From Bacillota bacterium (lineage in GTDB: Bacteria > Bacillota > Clostridia > Lachnospirales > Lachnospiraceae), in NCBI GenBank assembly GCA_023437715.1, contig JAEZFK010000045.1, forward strand, positions 1 to 50,413: DNA of 50,413 nucleotides. Reading direction: 5' to 3'. Position numbers and translations under genes: made by a program. Within the stretch, counting starts at the first letter, position 1. Each line of letters starts with the position of its first letter. Below the pieces are notes generated by a model. That model worked only from the letters and a program-made list of their open reading frames with translations, searched no databases and was not told the origin of the DNA. Below, in pieces: positions 7,660 to 16,109 of the stretch.

Positions 7660-9096
7660 TTACCCGATATTCGGATCTGTAGGATCCCAGGTCTGGGTAT
7701 CCGGTATGATCTGCTCAATGGCCGGGCGCTCATATGGTCCCGGAACCGGTGATTCGTAAATGGTTACGGTAGTTCCCAGGGCACAGTGGTCATAGACCCA
7801 TTTTGCGTCTCCTGATAACAGGCGGACGCAGCCGGCGGACTCCGCAATGCTTAAGTAGTTATAGGTGGTAGGATCCAGGGTCATGCCGTTGGGCCGGCTG
7901 TAAAGAATGGAATGGATCAGGAAGCCTTTCCAGATACGGGTTGCGTACTGGGTAAAGATTCCGTGGTTCATATCCCGCCAGCGGTATTTCTCCGGAGTCT
8001 GGAAGGTTCCCAGAGGGGTGTCAGGGCCGGTAGAGGTCAAAAACGTCTTCACCGGAATGATAAAGCCGTTGTCTCCATCCTTTGCAAAAACAGTCATGCA
8101 GTTCATCTGCTTGTTGATGCTTATGAAGAAAGGCCCATTGCTCCCTATAACTGGTTCCAGATCGGAAAGCATTTTCCCGGACCATTCGTCAAAGTAATAC
8201 TTAAATCCATCAATGTACTGCCAGCCGGTTACAGGGAAACTATCCTTAAAATAGTACCGTTCATTGCCGGACCATGCCCAGCCTGTAAATGGGGTGCCGT
8301 CTCCGTTATAATACCGGAGCCCGCCGTCAATGATCTGCATGCCGTCCCGGACTGCCGATATGAGAGGCTTATCCGTAGAATAGGGGAAAGCAGAGTTTTT
8401 CGCATAAAAAGCCATGCGAAGCCCTGTTATGTAATGTCCGGTTCCCATAGTTCCTGTGGCAGTTCCGTTTTGGGCCCAGCCCATGGTGGTTCCATCCTCC
8501 AGCTTTGCCGTATAATAAATGTCGTATTGGTTACCCACATAACCGGAGAAGCGCATCTGTACCGCTTCAATATTCACATCATTGGCATAGTTGACGGTCT
8601 GCTGTCCGTTCATAACCCACGGAGACCAGCCGGTGCTTGAGGTATAGGTTCGGTAAAGTAAATTTCCTACGATGTTGGTGAGGAAAGTGGACATTCCGTG
8701 GAAGCCTTCCCCGTTATTTGTAATCCAGGCATCATTTACAAAAGGCTGTGACCAGTTGCCGTCGCCTATCATGACCGTAGTCTGAAGCCGGGGGAAATTG
8801 GCCTTTAAAGCTTCCTGGGCAGCCCTTGTGGCTTCATCCACAACTCCGCTTTCGCCGCCATCCGCACCTTCCTGTCCGATCGCCACTCCGGCATTTGCCA
8901 AAGCGTTTTCGGCTTCCTCTGTTGTTACGCCTCCCTGGGCAGTGGACTGGCTTTCCGCCTTCTTCGATTCCTCAAGGGAAACACCATTCTTAAATCCGGG
9001 ACCATATGCTTCTTCTGCCCGTGCAAGGGAAGCCTGTCCGGAAACAAGAACAGCCGTCAGGCAAAATGCAGCCAGGCCGCGTGTCAGTTTACGCAT
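7660..9096 (-). CDS. Secreted L,D-transpeptidase with ChW-like and cell-wall-binding repeats
   Basis: This 478-residue exported protein probably makes 3-3 cross-links in peptidoglycan or attaches proteins to it. A signal peptide (RKLTRGLAAFCLTAVLVSG, cleavage near ARAEE) leads. A clostridial ChW-like segment follows at about 110-235, with GWSPWV, IEAVQMRFSG, MGWAQNG and TGLRMAF. Two or three choline-binding-type repeats occupy about 245-305 (FTGWAWSGNERYYF, VTGWQYIDGFKYYF). The YkuD domain covers the rest, with H395 (LIHSILYSRPNG) and C423 (SAGCVRL). GGAGGT precedes the ATG at good spacing. It is divergent from the flippase gene at 9251. Confidence 0.93.
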   Translation of the reverse strand: MRKLTRGLAAFCLTAVLVSGQASLARAEEAYGPGFKNGVSLEESKKAESQSTAQGGVTTEEAENALANAGVAIGQEGADGGESGVVDEATRAAQEALKANFPRLQTTVMIGDGNWSQPFVNDAWITNNGEGFHGMSTFLTNIVGNLLYRTYTSSTGWSPWVMNGQQTVNYANDVNIEAVQMRFSGYVGNQYDIYYTAKLEDGTTMGWAQNGTATGTMGTGHYITGLRMAFYAKNSAFPYSTDKPLISAVRDGMQIIDGGLRYYNGDGTPFTGWAWSGNERYYFKDSFPVTGWQYIDGFKYYFDEWSGKMLSDLEPVIGSNGPFFISINKQMNCMTVFAKDGDNGFIIPVKTFLTSTGPDTPLGTFQTPEKYRWRDMNHGIFTQYATRIWKGFLIHSILYSRPNGMTLDPTTYNYLSIAESAGCVRLLSGDAKWVYDHCALGTTVTIYESPVPGPYERPAIEQIIPDTQTWDPTDPNIG

Positions 9097-9179
9097 AATT
9101 AAAACCTCCTGATTTATTGGAATAAAAAAGTATATTCTATATTACTTTAACACAATGAGCCTCAAAATGCTATAGACGA

Positions 9180-9208
9180 TTTACATTTATTGGGGAATAT
9201 AGTACAAT
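9180..9208 (+). promoter_or_regulatory. Promoter of flippase gene (shared-architecture promoter 3)
   Basis: TTTACA (9180-9185), a 17-bp spacer and TACAAT (9203-9208). The spacer TTTATTGGGGAATATAG contains ATTTATTGGGGAA, which also occurs on the minus strand just upstream of the licCA-like gene promoter near 49955. The divergent region 9097-9217 must also hold the minus-strand L,D-transpeptidase promoter, which I could not place with confidence. Confidence 0.6.
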
Positions 9209-9250
9209 AAGGCGGAAATGTCAAATGGAAAAACGAGGTTGAAAACCAGC

Positions 9251-10693
9251 ATGTATCAGGAAAATATGAAAAAAAAGGTTCTTTCCGGACTGTTCTGGAA
9301 AGTGATGGAAAACGGGGGAACCCAGGGAATTCAGTTCCTGGTATCGGTTCTTTTAGCCCGGATGCTGACTCCGGCGGAGTCCGGGGAAGTCATGCTCATC
9401 ATGATATTCATTACCATTGGAAATGTGTTCGTACAGAGCGGCTTCAATACCTCCCTGATTCAAAAATATGAGGTGGATGAGGCGGATTATTCCTCCGCTT
9501 TTTATATGAGCGGAGCCATTGCCCTCTTTCTTTATGTGATCCTGTTCTTTTCAGCGCCTTTCATTGCGGGATTTTACGGACAACCTGTTTTTTCTCCTGT
9601 ACTCCGGGTTCTTTCCATAACCCTGCTCTTCGGTGCCGTCACCTCCGTACAATCCGCGGCGGTGGCCAGGAACATGGAATTTCAGAAGCTGTGTATGGCC
9701 AGCCTTTTTGCAGCCCTGGGCTCAGGAATCATCGGCGTATTTATGGCAGCCAAAGGCTTTGGCCTCTGGTCCCTTGCCATGCAGCAGTTTTTCTACAGCT
9801 TTTTTCTCATGGTGGTTTTGTTTTTCCTGGTGAAATGGCGTCCTAAGCTCCTGTTTTCCGTAAAGAAAGCCGGACAGCTCTTTTCCTATGGCTGGAAGAT
9901 TCTCTGTTCCGGCCTCATTGACACTGTGTTTACCAATGTATACGGACTTGTGATCGGAAAATTATATAATTCGGATATGATGGGGCAATACTCAAGAGGA
10001 AACCAGTTCCCATCCCTCATCGCCAATAACCTTGGGGCTGCCATTCAGTCGGTCATGCTTCCGGCCTTTTCCGCCTGTCAGGACGACAGAGAGCGGATGA
10101 AGAGCATGGTGCGCAGGTCCATTGTCACCAGCTCCTATCTGGTATTTCCCATGATGGCGGGCCTCATTGCAGTGGCAGAGCCCATGGTAAGGCTGCTTCT
10201 GACAGACCGGTACCTGCCCTGCGTTCCCATGCTTCGCCTGCTGTGCGTGGCTTACGCCACCTGGCCTCTCCATGTGGCGAATTTGCAGGCCATTAACGCC
10301 ATGGGCAGAAGTGAGATATTTCTTAAGCTGGAAATTGTGAAAAAGGTGGTCAGCGTGACGGCGCTTCTCATCAGCATACCTTTCGGGATCTTTGCCATGG
10401 TGGCTTTGCGGGCTGTCACGGATTTTATATGTACCTTTATCAACGCTTATCCCAATAAAAAGCTGTTAAACTACAGCTTCGCCCAGCAGTGGAGAGATGT
10501 GTTTCCTTCCCTTCTCCTGTCAGTGGTCATGTGTGCTGTTGTATATGGAGTGCAGTATATAATAGAAGGAACGCTTCTGACCCTGGTGGTCCAGATTCTT
10601 GTAGGGATTCTGGTTTACGGGGGACTTTCCTGGCTGTTCCGGCTGGAGAGCTTTTTGTATTTATGCCGCACTGCCGGGATCATAAAACAGTAG
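9251..10693 (+). CDS. Wzx-like polysaccharide flippase
   Basis: This is a 480-residue, roughly 12-14-helix MOP-superfamily protein expected to flip undecaprenyl-linked oligosaccharide across the membrane. The N-terminus (KKVLSGLFWKVMENGGTQGIQF) and the GLVIGKLYNSDMMGQYSRGNQF block fit the WzxC/TuaB branch. I favour ATG 9251 because the promoter predicts transcription from about 9214, leaving almost no leader for ATG 9218. RBS evidence is weak for both: GAGGT lies 12 nt before 9251. It follows the first glycosyltransferase run and is the likely exporter for it. Confidence 0.88.
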   Translation: MYQENMKKKVLSGLFWKVMENGGTQGIQFLVSVLLARMLTPAESGEVMLIMIFITIGNVFVQSGFNTSLIQKYEVDEADYSSAFYMSGAIALFLYVILFFSAPFIAGFYGQPVFSPVLRVLSITLLFGAVTSVQSAAVARNMEFQKLCMASLFAALGSGIIGVFMAAKGFGLWSLAMQQFFYSFFLMVVLFFLVKWRPKLLFSVKKAGQLFSYGWKILCSGLIDTVFTNVYGLVIGKLYNSDMMGQYSRGNQFPSLIANNLGAAIQSVMLPAFSACQDDRERMKSMVRRSIVTSSYLVFPMMAGLIAVAEPMVRLLLTDRYLPCVPMLRLLCVAYATWPLHVANLQAINAMGRSEIFLKLEIVKKVVSVTALLISIPFGIFAMVALRAVTDFICTFINAYPNKKLLNYSFAQQWRDVFPSLLLSVVMCAVVYGVQYIIEGTLLTLVVQILVGILVYGGLSWLFRLESFLYLCRTAGIIKQ

Positions 10694-10709
10694 GAAAGCC
10701 GGGTTTAAG

Positions 10710-10738
10710 TTTACTTTTTTTCTGTGATATTGTAGAAT
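10710..10738 (+). promoter_or_regulatory. Promoter between the two flippase genes (shared-architecture promoter 4)
   Basis: TTTACT (10710-10715), a 17-bp spacer starting TTTTTT and ending ATATTG, and TAGAAT (10733-10738). It lies 17 bp after the preceding stop codon. Confidence 0.55.
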
Positions 10739-10769
10739 AAAAGAACATTCTAGGAACAGAGGAAATGAA

Positions 10770-12068
10770 ATGGAACGAAAAAGTGTGGTCTGGAACATGA
10801 TCGGAAGCCTGATCTACGCAGGCTCCAGCATGGTTCTTACGGCCCTTGTCAACCATCTGGTGGGAACGGACCAGGGAGGAATCTTTGGCTTTGCGTTCAG
10901 TACCTTCGGGCAGCAGATGTTTCTGGTGGCCTATTTTGGTATGAGGCCCCTGCAAAGCACGGATACGGGACGGAGCTATACCTTTGGAGAATACCGTCTG
11001 GCCCGGGCCATTACCTGCCTGGCAGCAGTTGTGTTCGGGATTTTCTATATTATATGGAATACCCTTGTACCGTCGGTGGGCTACAGCACCGAAAAGGCAC
11101 TGGTGGTATTTCTCATGGTGCTTTATAAGGTGCTGGACGGCTTTGCCGATGTGTATGAGTCGGAATTCCAGAGAAACGGCCGGCTCTATCTGACGGGACA
11201 GGCAATGGCTTTCCGGACCCTGCTGTCTGTGTGCTGCTTTATCGGCGTTCTGGCCGTGACAAAGAACCTGGTATTTTCCTGTGTGATTGCGGTCGCATCC
11301 CAGGGGGCAGGGCTTTTGCTGTTTGATAAAAGAATGGCCGGAAAGGTGCCGGAAATGGACTTTTCCAGGGCAGCCCATAAACAGTGGAAGCTTTTACAGG
11401 ATGGCTTCCTGCTGTTTTTATCGGTTTTTCTGGACGGGCTCATCTTTGCCATGGCAAAATATGCGGTGGATGCCCGGATGACTTCAACGGATACCGCCAT
11501 CTTTGTGGCGATTTTCCTGCCCACCTCGGTAATCAATCTGGCGGCCAACTTTGTAATCCGGCCCTTTTTGACCAGAATGTCTTTTCAGTGGGAAAAGAGG
11601 CAGTTTTCGGGATTCATATCCGATATAAAGAAGCTGTCGGGGATTATCCTGGTGCTTACGGTGATCGCACTGGCCGGGGCCTGGGCAATCGGAGTTCCTG
11701 TACTGGGGGCCATTTCCAATGTGGGATTAAAGCCTTATAAATCCGGGCTTCTCTTTGTGATTCTGGGCGGCGGCTTCTTTGCGGTCATGAACCTGTTTTA
11801 TTATGTGCTGGTCATCATGAAAAGGCAGAAGCGGATTTTCTTCGGCTATGTGCCGGTCTGCATTCTTTCCTTTTTTCTCTCTTTCCGCCTGGTAGAGGCT
11901 GGGGGAGTAAACGGAGGAGCCCTTTCCTATATGCTGGAAATGCTGCTGCTCATGGTCTGCTTTATGGGACAGGCGGTCTGGATCTTTTTTACGGAGGAAA
12001 GAGGAAACACCCTACGGGTATACCTGGATGCCTTGAAAAGCGGGCAGAAAAGAGGAAATCATGGATAA
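10770..12068 (+). CDS. Second flippase-like multi-spanning membrane protein
   Basis: This 432-residue polytopic protein has about 12 hydrophobic segments. It is weakly like Wzx/MATE transporters (SLIYAGSSMVLTALVNHLVG at the start, VYESEFQRNGRLYLTGQAMAFRT mid-protein). A role in lipid-linked glycan export is inferred from context. GAGG is 7 nt before the ATG. The last ~21 codons (from about 12001) are a read-through copy of the dispersed intergenic repeat, giving a hydrophilic tail (GNTLRVYLDALKSGQKRGN). The stop overlaps the next gene by 8 bp. Confidence 0.78.
   Translation: MERKSVVWNMIGSLIYAGSSMVLTALVNHLVGTDQGGIFGFAFSTFGQQMFLVAYFGMRPLQSTDTGRSYTFGEYRLARAITCLAAVVFGIFYIIWNTLVPSVGYSTEKALVVFLMVLYKVLDGFADVYESEFQRNGRLYLTGQAMAFRTLLSVCCFIGVLAVTKNLVFSCVIAVASQGAGLLLFDKRMAGKVPEMDFSRAAHKQWKLLQDGFLLFLSVFLDGLIFAMAKYAVDARMTSTDTAIFVAIFLPTSVINLAANFVIRPFLTRMSFQWEKRQFSGFISDIKKLSGIILVLTVIALAGAWAIGVPVLGAISNVGLKPYKSGLLFVILGGGFFAVMNLFYYVLVIMKRQKRIFFGYVPVCILSFFLSFRLVEAGGVNGGALSYMLEMLLLMVCFMGQAVWIFFTEERGNTLRVYLDALKSGQKRGNHG
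12001..12060 (+). repeat. Dispersed intergenic repeat read through by a coding region
   Basis: GAGGAAACACCCTACGGGTA and the following TACC match the junction of the two repeats at 3335-3358. AAGCGGGCAG and AAAGAGGAAA follow, the latter as RBS of the gene at 12061. The copy encodes the C-terminus of the upstream flippase. Confidence 0.65.
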
Positions 12069-12756
12069 AGTACTGGTAGTGATACCTGCATACAACGAAG
12101 CATTGAATATTGAGCGGGTAGTAGGGGATGTGATTGAAAATTACCCCATATTTGATTATGTAATCATCAATGACGGTTCCACCGATAATACGGCGGATAT
12201 CTGCCGCAGGCACGGCTGGAAGATCATTGACCTGCCCGTGAATTTAGGGCTTGCCGGGGCATTTCAGACGGGGCTTAAATATGCCCACCGCCGGGGATAC
12301 CGGTATGCCATTCAGTTTGACGGAGACGGACAGCACCGGCCGGAGTTTATTCTCCCCATGAAAGAAAAGATGGATGAAGGATATGATATTGTCATCGGCT
12401 CCCGGTTTTTGACGGAGAAAAAGCCCCATTCCCTGCGGATGTTCGGAAGCAGGCTGTTAAGCGGAGCCATCTGGCTGACCACAGGAGCGAGGGTGAAAGA
12501 TCCCACTTCAGGCATGCGCATGTTCAGCCGGAAGATGATAAAGGAATTTGCCGACGGCTTAAATTACGGCCCGGAGCCGGATACCATTTCCTATTTAATC
12601 CGGCAGGGGGCTAAGGTATCGGAGGTTCCGGTAGTCATGGATGAACGGATCATGGGGGAAAGCTATTTAAATCCTCTCAATGCCGCAAGGTATATGGGGA
12701 AAATGCTGTTTTCTATTTTATTGGTACAAAGCTTCCGCATCAGGAACCGGGGATAG
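12061..12756 (+). CDS. DPM1-like family 2 glycosyltransferase
   Basis: This 231-residue enzyme resembles dolichyl/polyprenyl-phosphate mannosyl- or glucosyltransferases. It has VIPAYNEALNIERVV, VIINDGSTDNT and the metal-binding QFDGDGQHRPE near residue 87, then GSRFLTEKKPHS and KDPTSGMRMF. It lacks C-terminal membrane helices. It probably charges undecaprenyl phosphate with one sugar for use outside the membrane by a GT-C enzyme. The following DUF2304 and DUF2142 genes form the usual partnership with this type. Confidence 0.9.
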   Translation: MDKVLVVIPAYNEALNIERVVGDVIENYPIFDYVIINDGSTDNTADICRRHGWKIIDLPVNLGLAGAFQTGLKYAHRRGYRYAIQFDGDGQHRPEFILPMKEKMDEGYDIVIGSRFLTEKKPHSLRMFGSRLLSGAIWLTTGARVKDPTSGMRMFSRKMIKEFADGLNYGPEPDTISYLIRQGAKVSEVPVVMDERIMGESYLNPLNAARYMGKMLFSILLVQSFRIRNRG

Positions 12757-12780
12757 AAGAATATCCTGAGATTATCTCCT

Positions 12781-12821
12781 TACGCTGGAGAAAGCAGGGC
12801 AGGCCCTGACCGGAAAGCGTA
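12781..12821 (+). other. Two-part hairpin in the intergenic gap
   Basis: TACGCT (12781-12786) pairs with AGCGTA (12816-12821). It encloses a small inner hairpin, CAGGG and CCCTG around CAGG. No U tract follows, so this looks like a processing or stability element rather than a terminator. It precedes the RBS of the DUF2304 gene. Confidence 0.45.
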
Positions 12822-12850
12822 GGAGAGAAAGAAAAGAGGAGGAAAGCAAC

Positions 12851-13243
12851 ATGACAGTCGTACTTCGCAGCGTGCTGATGTGCGTTTCCATATTACTCAC
12901 GTTTTACGTGCTGAAAAAAATACGCCATTCCAAAATGAAAATAGAGGATTCCATTTTCTGGGTGATGTTTGCCCTGCTTTTAGTGGTTTTCAGCGTATTC
13001 CCCCGGTTGGCGGATTTGATATCCCGGCTGGTGGGGACCTATTCAACCGCTAACTTTATCTTTGCATTCATGATTTTTATTCTGCTGGTAAAGGTTTTTT
13101 TCCAGTCCATCAAGATATCCCAGATGGAGCGGCGGGTGACGGAGCTGATCCAGACCCTGGCTCTGGACCGGGAAGAGGCGGAGGAAAAAGAAAAGGGGGA
13201 GCTTATAGGTGAAAGGGACTCTGAATCGCTTGAAGCTGAATGA
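12851..13243 (+). CDS. DUF2304 membrane protein
   Basis: This small protein of 130 residues has three hydrophobic segments (about 5-20, 33-52, 68-86) and a charged, probably coiled-coil tail from about 90. The KIEDSIFWVMFALLLVVFS stretch fits DUF2304. Proteins of this family usually sit beside DPM1-like glycosyltransferases and may help anchor them at the membrane. The function is not established. GGAGG precedes the ATG, and the 3' end overlaps the next gene by 35 bp. Confidence 0.85.
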   Translation: MTVVLRSVLMCVSILLTFYVLKKIRHSKMKIEDSIFWVMFALLLVVFSVFPRLADLISRLVGTYSTANFIFAFMIFILLVKVFFQSIKISQMERRVTELIQTLALDREEAEEKEKGELIGERDSESLEAE

Positions 13244-14852
13244 TTTGAATTTGGGAAAGGTAAATAAAAAGGGGCTGCTGCTTACGGCGGGAACCATTCT
13301 TTTTATCGCTTTTCTGTTTCTTAAGACTTATCCGGAAACCATTATAGGAATCCCATCTCCTGAATATGAATCGGTCCGGCGCTTTTACCGGTGGCTGATC
13401 TGGGGCGGCTGTGGATTTCTGGCCTGTATGGGAGGCGCTTTGTGGATAAGGGAAAAAATTCATTCCTGGCTCTTTCCCCTTACCGTGGTCATCCTTGGCC
13501 TGTTTTATATGGTGGCCCTGACTCCCTTTTCCGCACCGGATGAGGCGGCGCATTTTACCAGCGCCTACCGCCTTTCCAGCCAGCTTATGGGAAAGCAGGC
13601 TGTGGCGGATGAAGCATTTCTTTCCCATGCAAGTGAAGAGGAAAAGGAGAGGGTCAGCCGTGGAGCCAATGTTCTTGTGCGCAGCGGCGACGATGTTCCG
13701 GGCCTTTATACAAGCATGGGGCAGGCTGCTTATAATATGGTCTTTACGGAAATGTTTTCCGCTGACAACAGCCAGGGCGTGACGGTCAGGTATGAAATAC
13801 CGGTGAATACAACTCCGGTGGTTTATCTGCCCCAGGCCTTTGGAATCAGCCTTGCCAGGATTCTTCACCTTGGCTATATTCCCCTGGTATATCTCGGCCG
13901 GTTATTCAATCTTCTGGCTTTTGCGGCTCTGGCATCCCTGGCGGTGAAGCTCATGCCCTTTAAAAAAGAAGTGCTTATGGCGGTATCCTGCCTGCCCATG
14001 ACTCTTCATCTGGCTGCGTCCTTTTCCTATGATGCGGCGTTTATCGGGCTTTCCATGGTGTTCCTGGCATGGTGCTTTTACCTGGCCTATGAAAAAAAGG
14101 AAGTTACCATAAGGGATACGGTTCTTCTGGCTCTTCTCCTGGTTTTATTGGAGCCCGGAAAGATCGTGTACTTTCCGGTGGCAGGAATTTGCCTGCTCAT
14201 CCCCCAGGCCAAATTCCATACGAAAAAGCGTTACTGGATTTCTGTTGCCGCTGTTTTGCTGGCTGTGATCCTGGCCGTATTTTTTGTAAACCGCATGGTC
14301 CTTTCCGCATGGGCCACTACTACGGAAAGCTATGTGGGCTGGAGCGAGGACGCAGGCTACACCCTTCAGGATGTGTTCCGGCAGCCTTATACGGTGTTTC
14401 GCGTTTATTATGAGACCCTGGTCACTCAGTTTGATTATTATATGGTCACCATGCTGGGAGGATTTCTGGGGAATTTAGATCCTGATCTGACGGTGCCGCC
14501 TTTCTGCCTGTCCATATTGTGGTATGCTCTGTTTGTGAGTGTACTGCGCAGGGATGGGGAAAATTCTCCTGTAACAGGAGGTCAGAAGCTGTGGATTCTG
14601 TTTCTGGTGCTTGTAAGCGCCGGTCTGGTCCTCACCTCCATGCTCTTAGGCTGGACTCCGAGAAGCCTGGATTATATTACGGGAGTTCAGGGAAGATACT
14701 TTATTCCCCTGCTTCCGCTGGTGCTTCTGATCTTGTTTGATAAGCGCCTGACTGTCAGCCTGGATTTAAGGAAAAGCGCCTGGTATCTGCAATGCTTCGT
14801 GAGCATCTACGCTTTAATACGCATTTGTTCCACGGCCTGCCTGCGCTATTGA
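13209..14852 (+). CDS. DUF2142 multi-spanning protein (putative GT-C glycosyltransferase)
   Basis: This 547-residue protein has about 11-12 hydrophobic helices and the DUF2142 signature TPFSAPDEAAHF near residues 105-116. The acidic pair in the first extracellular loop is what GT-C enzymes use for catalysis. It would transfer a sugar from a polyprenyl-phosphate carrier, likely the product of the DPM1-like gene at 12061, onto the glycan outside the membrane. The start is GTG 13209 with GGGGGAG 7 nt upstream, inside the end of the DUF2304 gene. Confidence 0.82.
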   Translation: MKGTLNRLKLNDLNLGKVNKKGLLLTAGTILFIAFLFLKTYPETIIGIPSPEYESVRRFYRWLIWGGCGFLACMGGALWIREKIHSWLFPLTVVILGLFYMVALTPFSAPDEAAHFTSAYRLSSQLMGKQAVADEAFLSHASEEEKERVSRGANVLVRSGDDVPGLYTSMGQAAYNMVFTEMFSADNSQGVTVRYEIPVNTTPVVYLPQAFGISLARILHLGYIPLVYLGRLFNLLAFAALASLAVKLMPFKKEVLMAVSCLPMTLHLAASFSYDAAFIGLSMVFLAWCFYLAYEKKEVTIRDTVLLALLLVLLEPGKIVYFPVAGICLLIPQAKFHTKKRYWISVAAVLLAVILAVFFVNRMVLSAWATTTESYVGWSEDAGYTLQDVFRQPYTVFRVYYETLVTQFDYYMVTMLGGFLGNLDPDLTVPPFCLSILWYALFVSVLRRDGENSPVTGGQKLWILFLVLVSAGLVLTSMLLGWTPRSLDYITGVQGRYFIPLLPLVLLILFDKRLTVSLDLRKSAWYLQCFVSIYALIRICSTACLRY

Positions 14853-14884
14853 CGGGAAAAGAGGGAAAGTAGAGGAAAATAGAG

Positions 14885-15838
14885 ATGGAAGAAATAAAGC
14901 GGGAAAACCGGACCGTAGATGTAATCATTCCGGTATATAAACCTAAGGAAACTCTCAACCGCCTGCTGAAGGGCCTGGGAGAACAGTCCTATCCCATAAA
15001 CCGGATCATCATCATGAATACGGAACAAGCCTATTGGAATGATGGGGATTATACCTGGGTCAAGGGCCTGGAGGTTCACCATGTGACCAAGGAAGAATTT
15101 GACCATGGAGCCACCAGGGACCGGGGGGCTGCCTATTCCCAGGCGGACATCATGGTATTTATGACCGATGATGCCGTTCCTGCGGATAAAAATCTCATAG
15201 GCGCTCTGGTGAAGGGGCTGGACCAGCAGGGAAAGGGCGGAGAAAGGGTGATTATGGCCTACGCCAGACAGCTTCCAAATCAGGACTGCGCTCTTGCGGA
15301 GCAGTATTCCCGTTCCTTTAATTATCCGGCCCAGAGCCGTGTCAAGACGAAAGCGGACTTGCCGGAGCTGGGAATCAAGACATTCTTTGCCTCCAACGTC
15401 TGCTGTGCCTATGACCGGGCAGCCTTTCTGGAAAATGGGGGATTTATAAAGAAAACTATTTTCAACGAGGATATGATTTATGCCGGAAATGCAGTGCGGA
15501 ATTTAAACCAGGCCGTGGCCTATGTGGCCGAGGCAATGGTGTATCACTCCCATAATTACGGCTGCATTGCCCAGTTTAAGAGGAATTTTGACTTGGCAGT
15601 TTCCCAGGCCGACCACCCGGAGATATTCGGGGGAATACGGTCGGAGAGCGAGGGAATCCGTCTGGTAAAGAAAACCTGCAGCTGGCTTAAGGGTCAGAAA
15701 AAAACATGGCTGGTGCCGGGAGTGATTGTAAAAAGCGGGTTTAAGTATATGGGTTACCTTATGGGAAAGCGATACGCTTCCCTGCCGGAATGGCTGATTT
15801 TAAGGTGCACTATGAATCGGGAATATTGGAAAAAGTGA
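14885..15838 (+). CDS. Family 2 glycosyltransferase (rhamnosyltransferase type)
   Basis: This 317-residue enzyme has VDVIIPVYKPKETLNRLL, then EEFDHGATRDRGA and MTDDAVPAD (catalytic or metal-binding aspartates near residue 99). FNEDMIYAGNAVRN comes later. The HGATR block is typical of rhamnosyltransferases such as RfbN/RgpB relatives. No membrane segment is evident. It is the last gene of region 1 before a likely terminator. Confidence 0.87.
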   Translation: MEEIKRENRTVDVIIPVYKPKETLNRLLKGLGEQSYPINRIIIMNTEQAYWNDGDYTWVKGLEVHHVTKEEFDHGATRDRGAAYSQADIMVFMTDDAVPADKNLIGALVKGLDQQGKGGERVIMAYARQLPNQDCALAEQYSRSFNYPAQSRVKTKADLPELGIKTFFASNVCCAYDRAAFLENGGFIKKTIFNEDMIYAGNAVRNLNQAVAYVAEAMVYHSHNYGCIAQFKRNFDLAVSQADHPEIFGGIRSESEGIRLVKKTCSWLKGQKKTWLVPGVIVKSGFKYMGYLMGKRYASLPEWLILRCTMNREYWKK

Positions 15839-15857
15839 AAAGAAGTGAAACGGCTTG

Positions 15858-15888
15858 GTGCAGGATAATCGGAAAGATTTTCCTGCAC
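15858..15888 (+). terminator. Probable terminator at the end of the first glycan locus
   Basis: GTGCAGGA (15858-15865) pairs perfectly with TCCTGCAC (15881-15888) over a 15-nt loop, followed by a broken T tract (TATTTCTTTA). It sits 20 bp after the last glycosyltransferase stop. Confidence 0.6.
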
Positions 15889-15957
15889 TATTTCTTTATG
15901 GTTAAAAAGCAGCCCTCAATTACAAAAAAATGCTACTCCACCACAATTTTCTCCTGC

Positions 15958-16043
15958 TTTTGTTTTCTCTTTCAATTTAGTATAATAATTTATAGCAGCA
16001 GGAATCAGATCCCTTTCACAAATTACAGGGGATTTGCCCCTGC
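15958..16043 (+). promoter_or_regulatory. Promoter and structured leader of the sugar-sensing operon
   Basis: TATAAT (15981-15986) is preceded at 17 bp by a poor -35 (TTTTGT, 15958-15963). The spacer starts TTTC and ends TTTAG, as in promoter 1. The leader of roughly 115 nt holds CAGGGG/CCCCTG (about 16026-16043), then CAGGC, which can pair with GCCTG near 16067. No known riboswitch was recognised. Confidence 0.45.
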
Positions 16044-16109
16044 AGGCACCGTCAGGGTCAGACAAGCCTGATTCTGGCTCATTGCTTTTGCGAGAATAAA
16101 GAGGTAATC

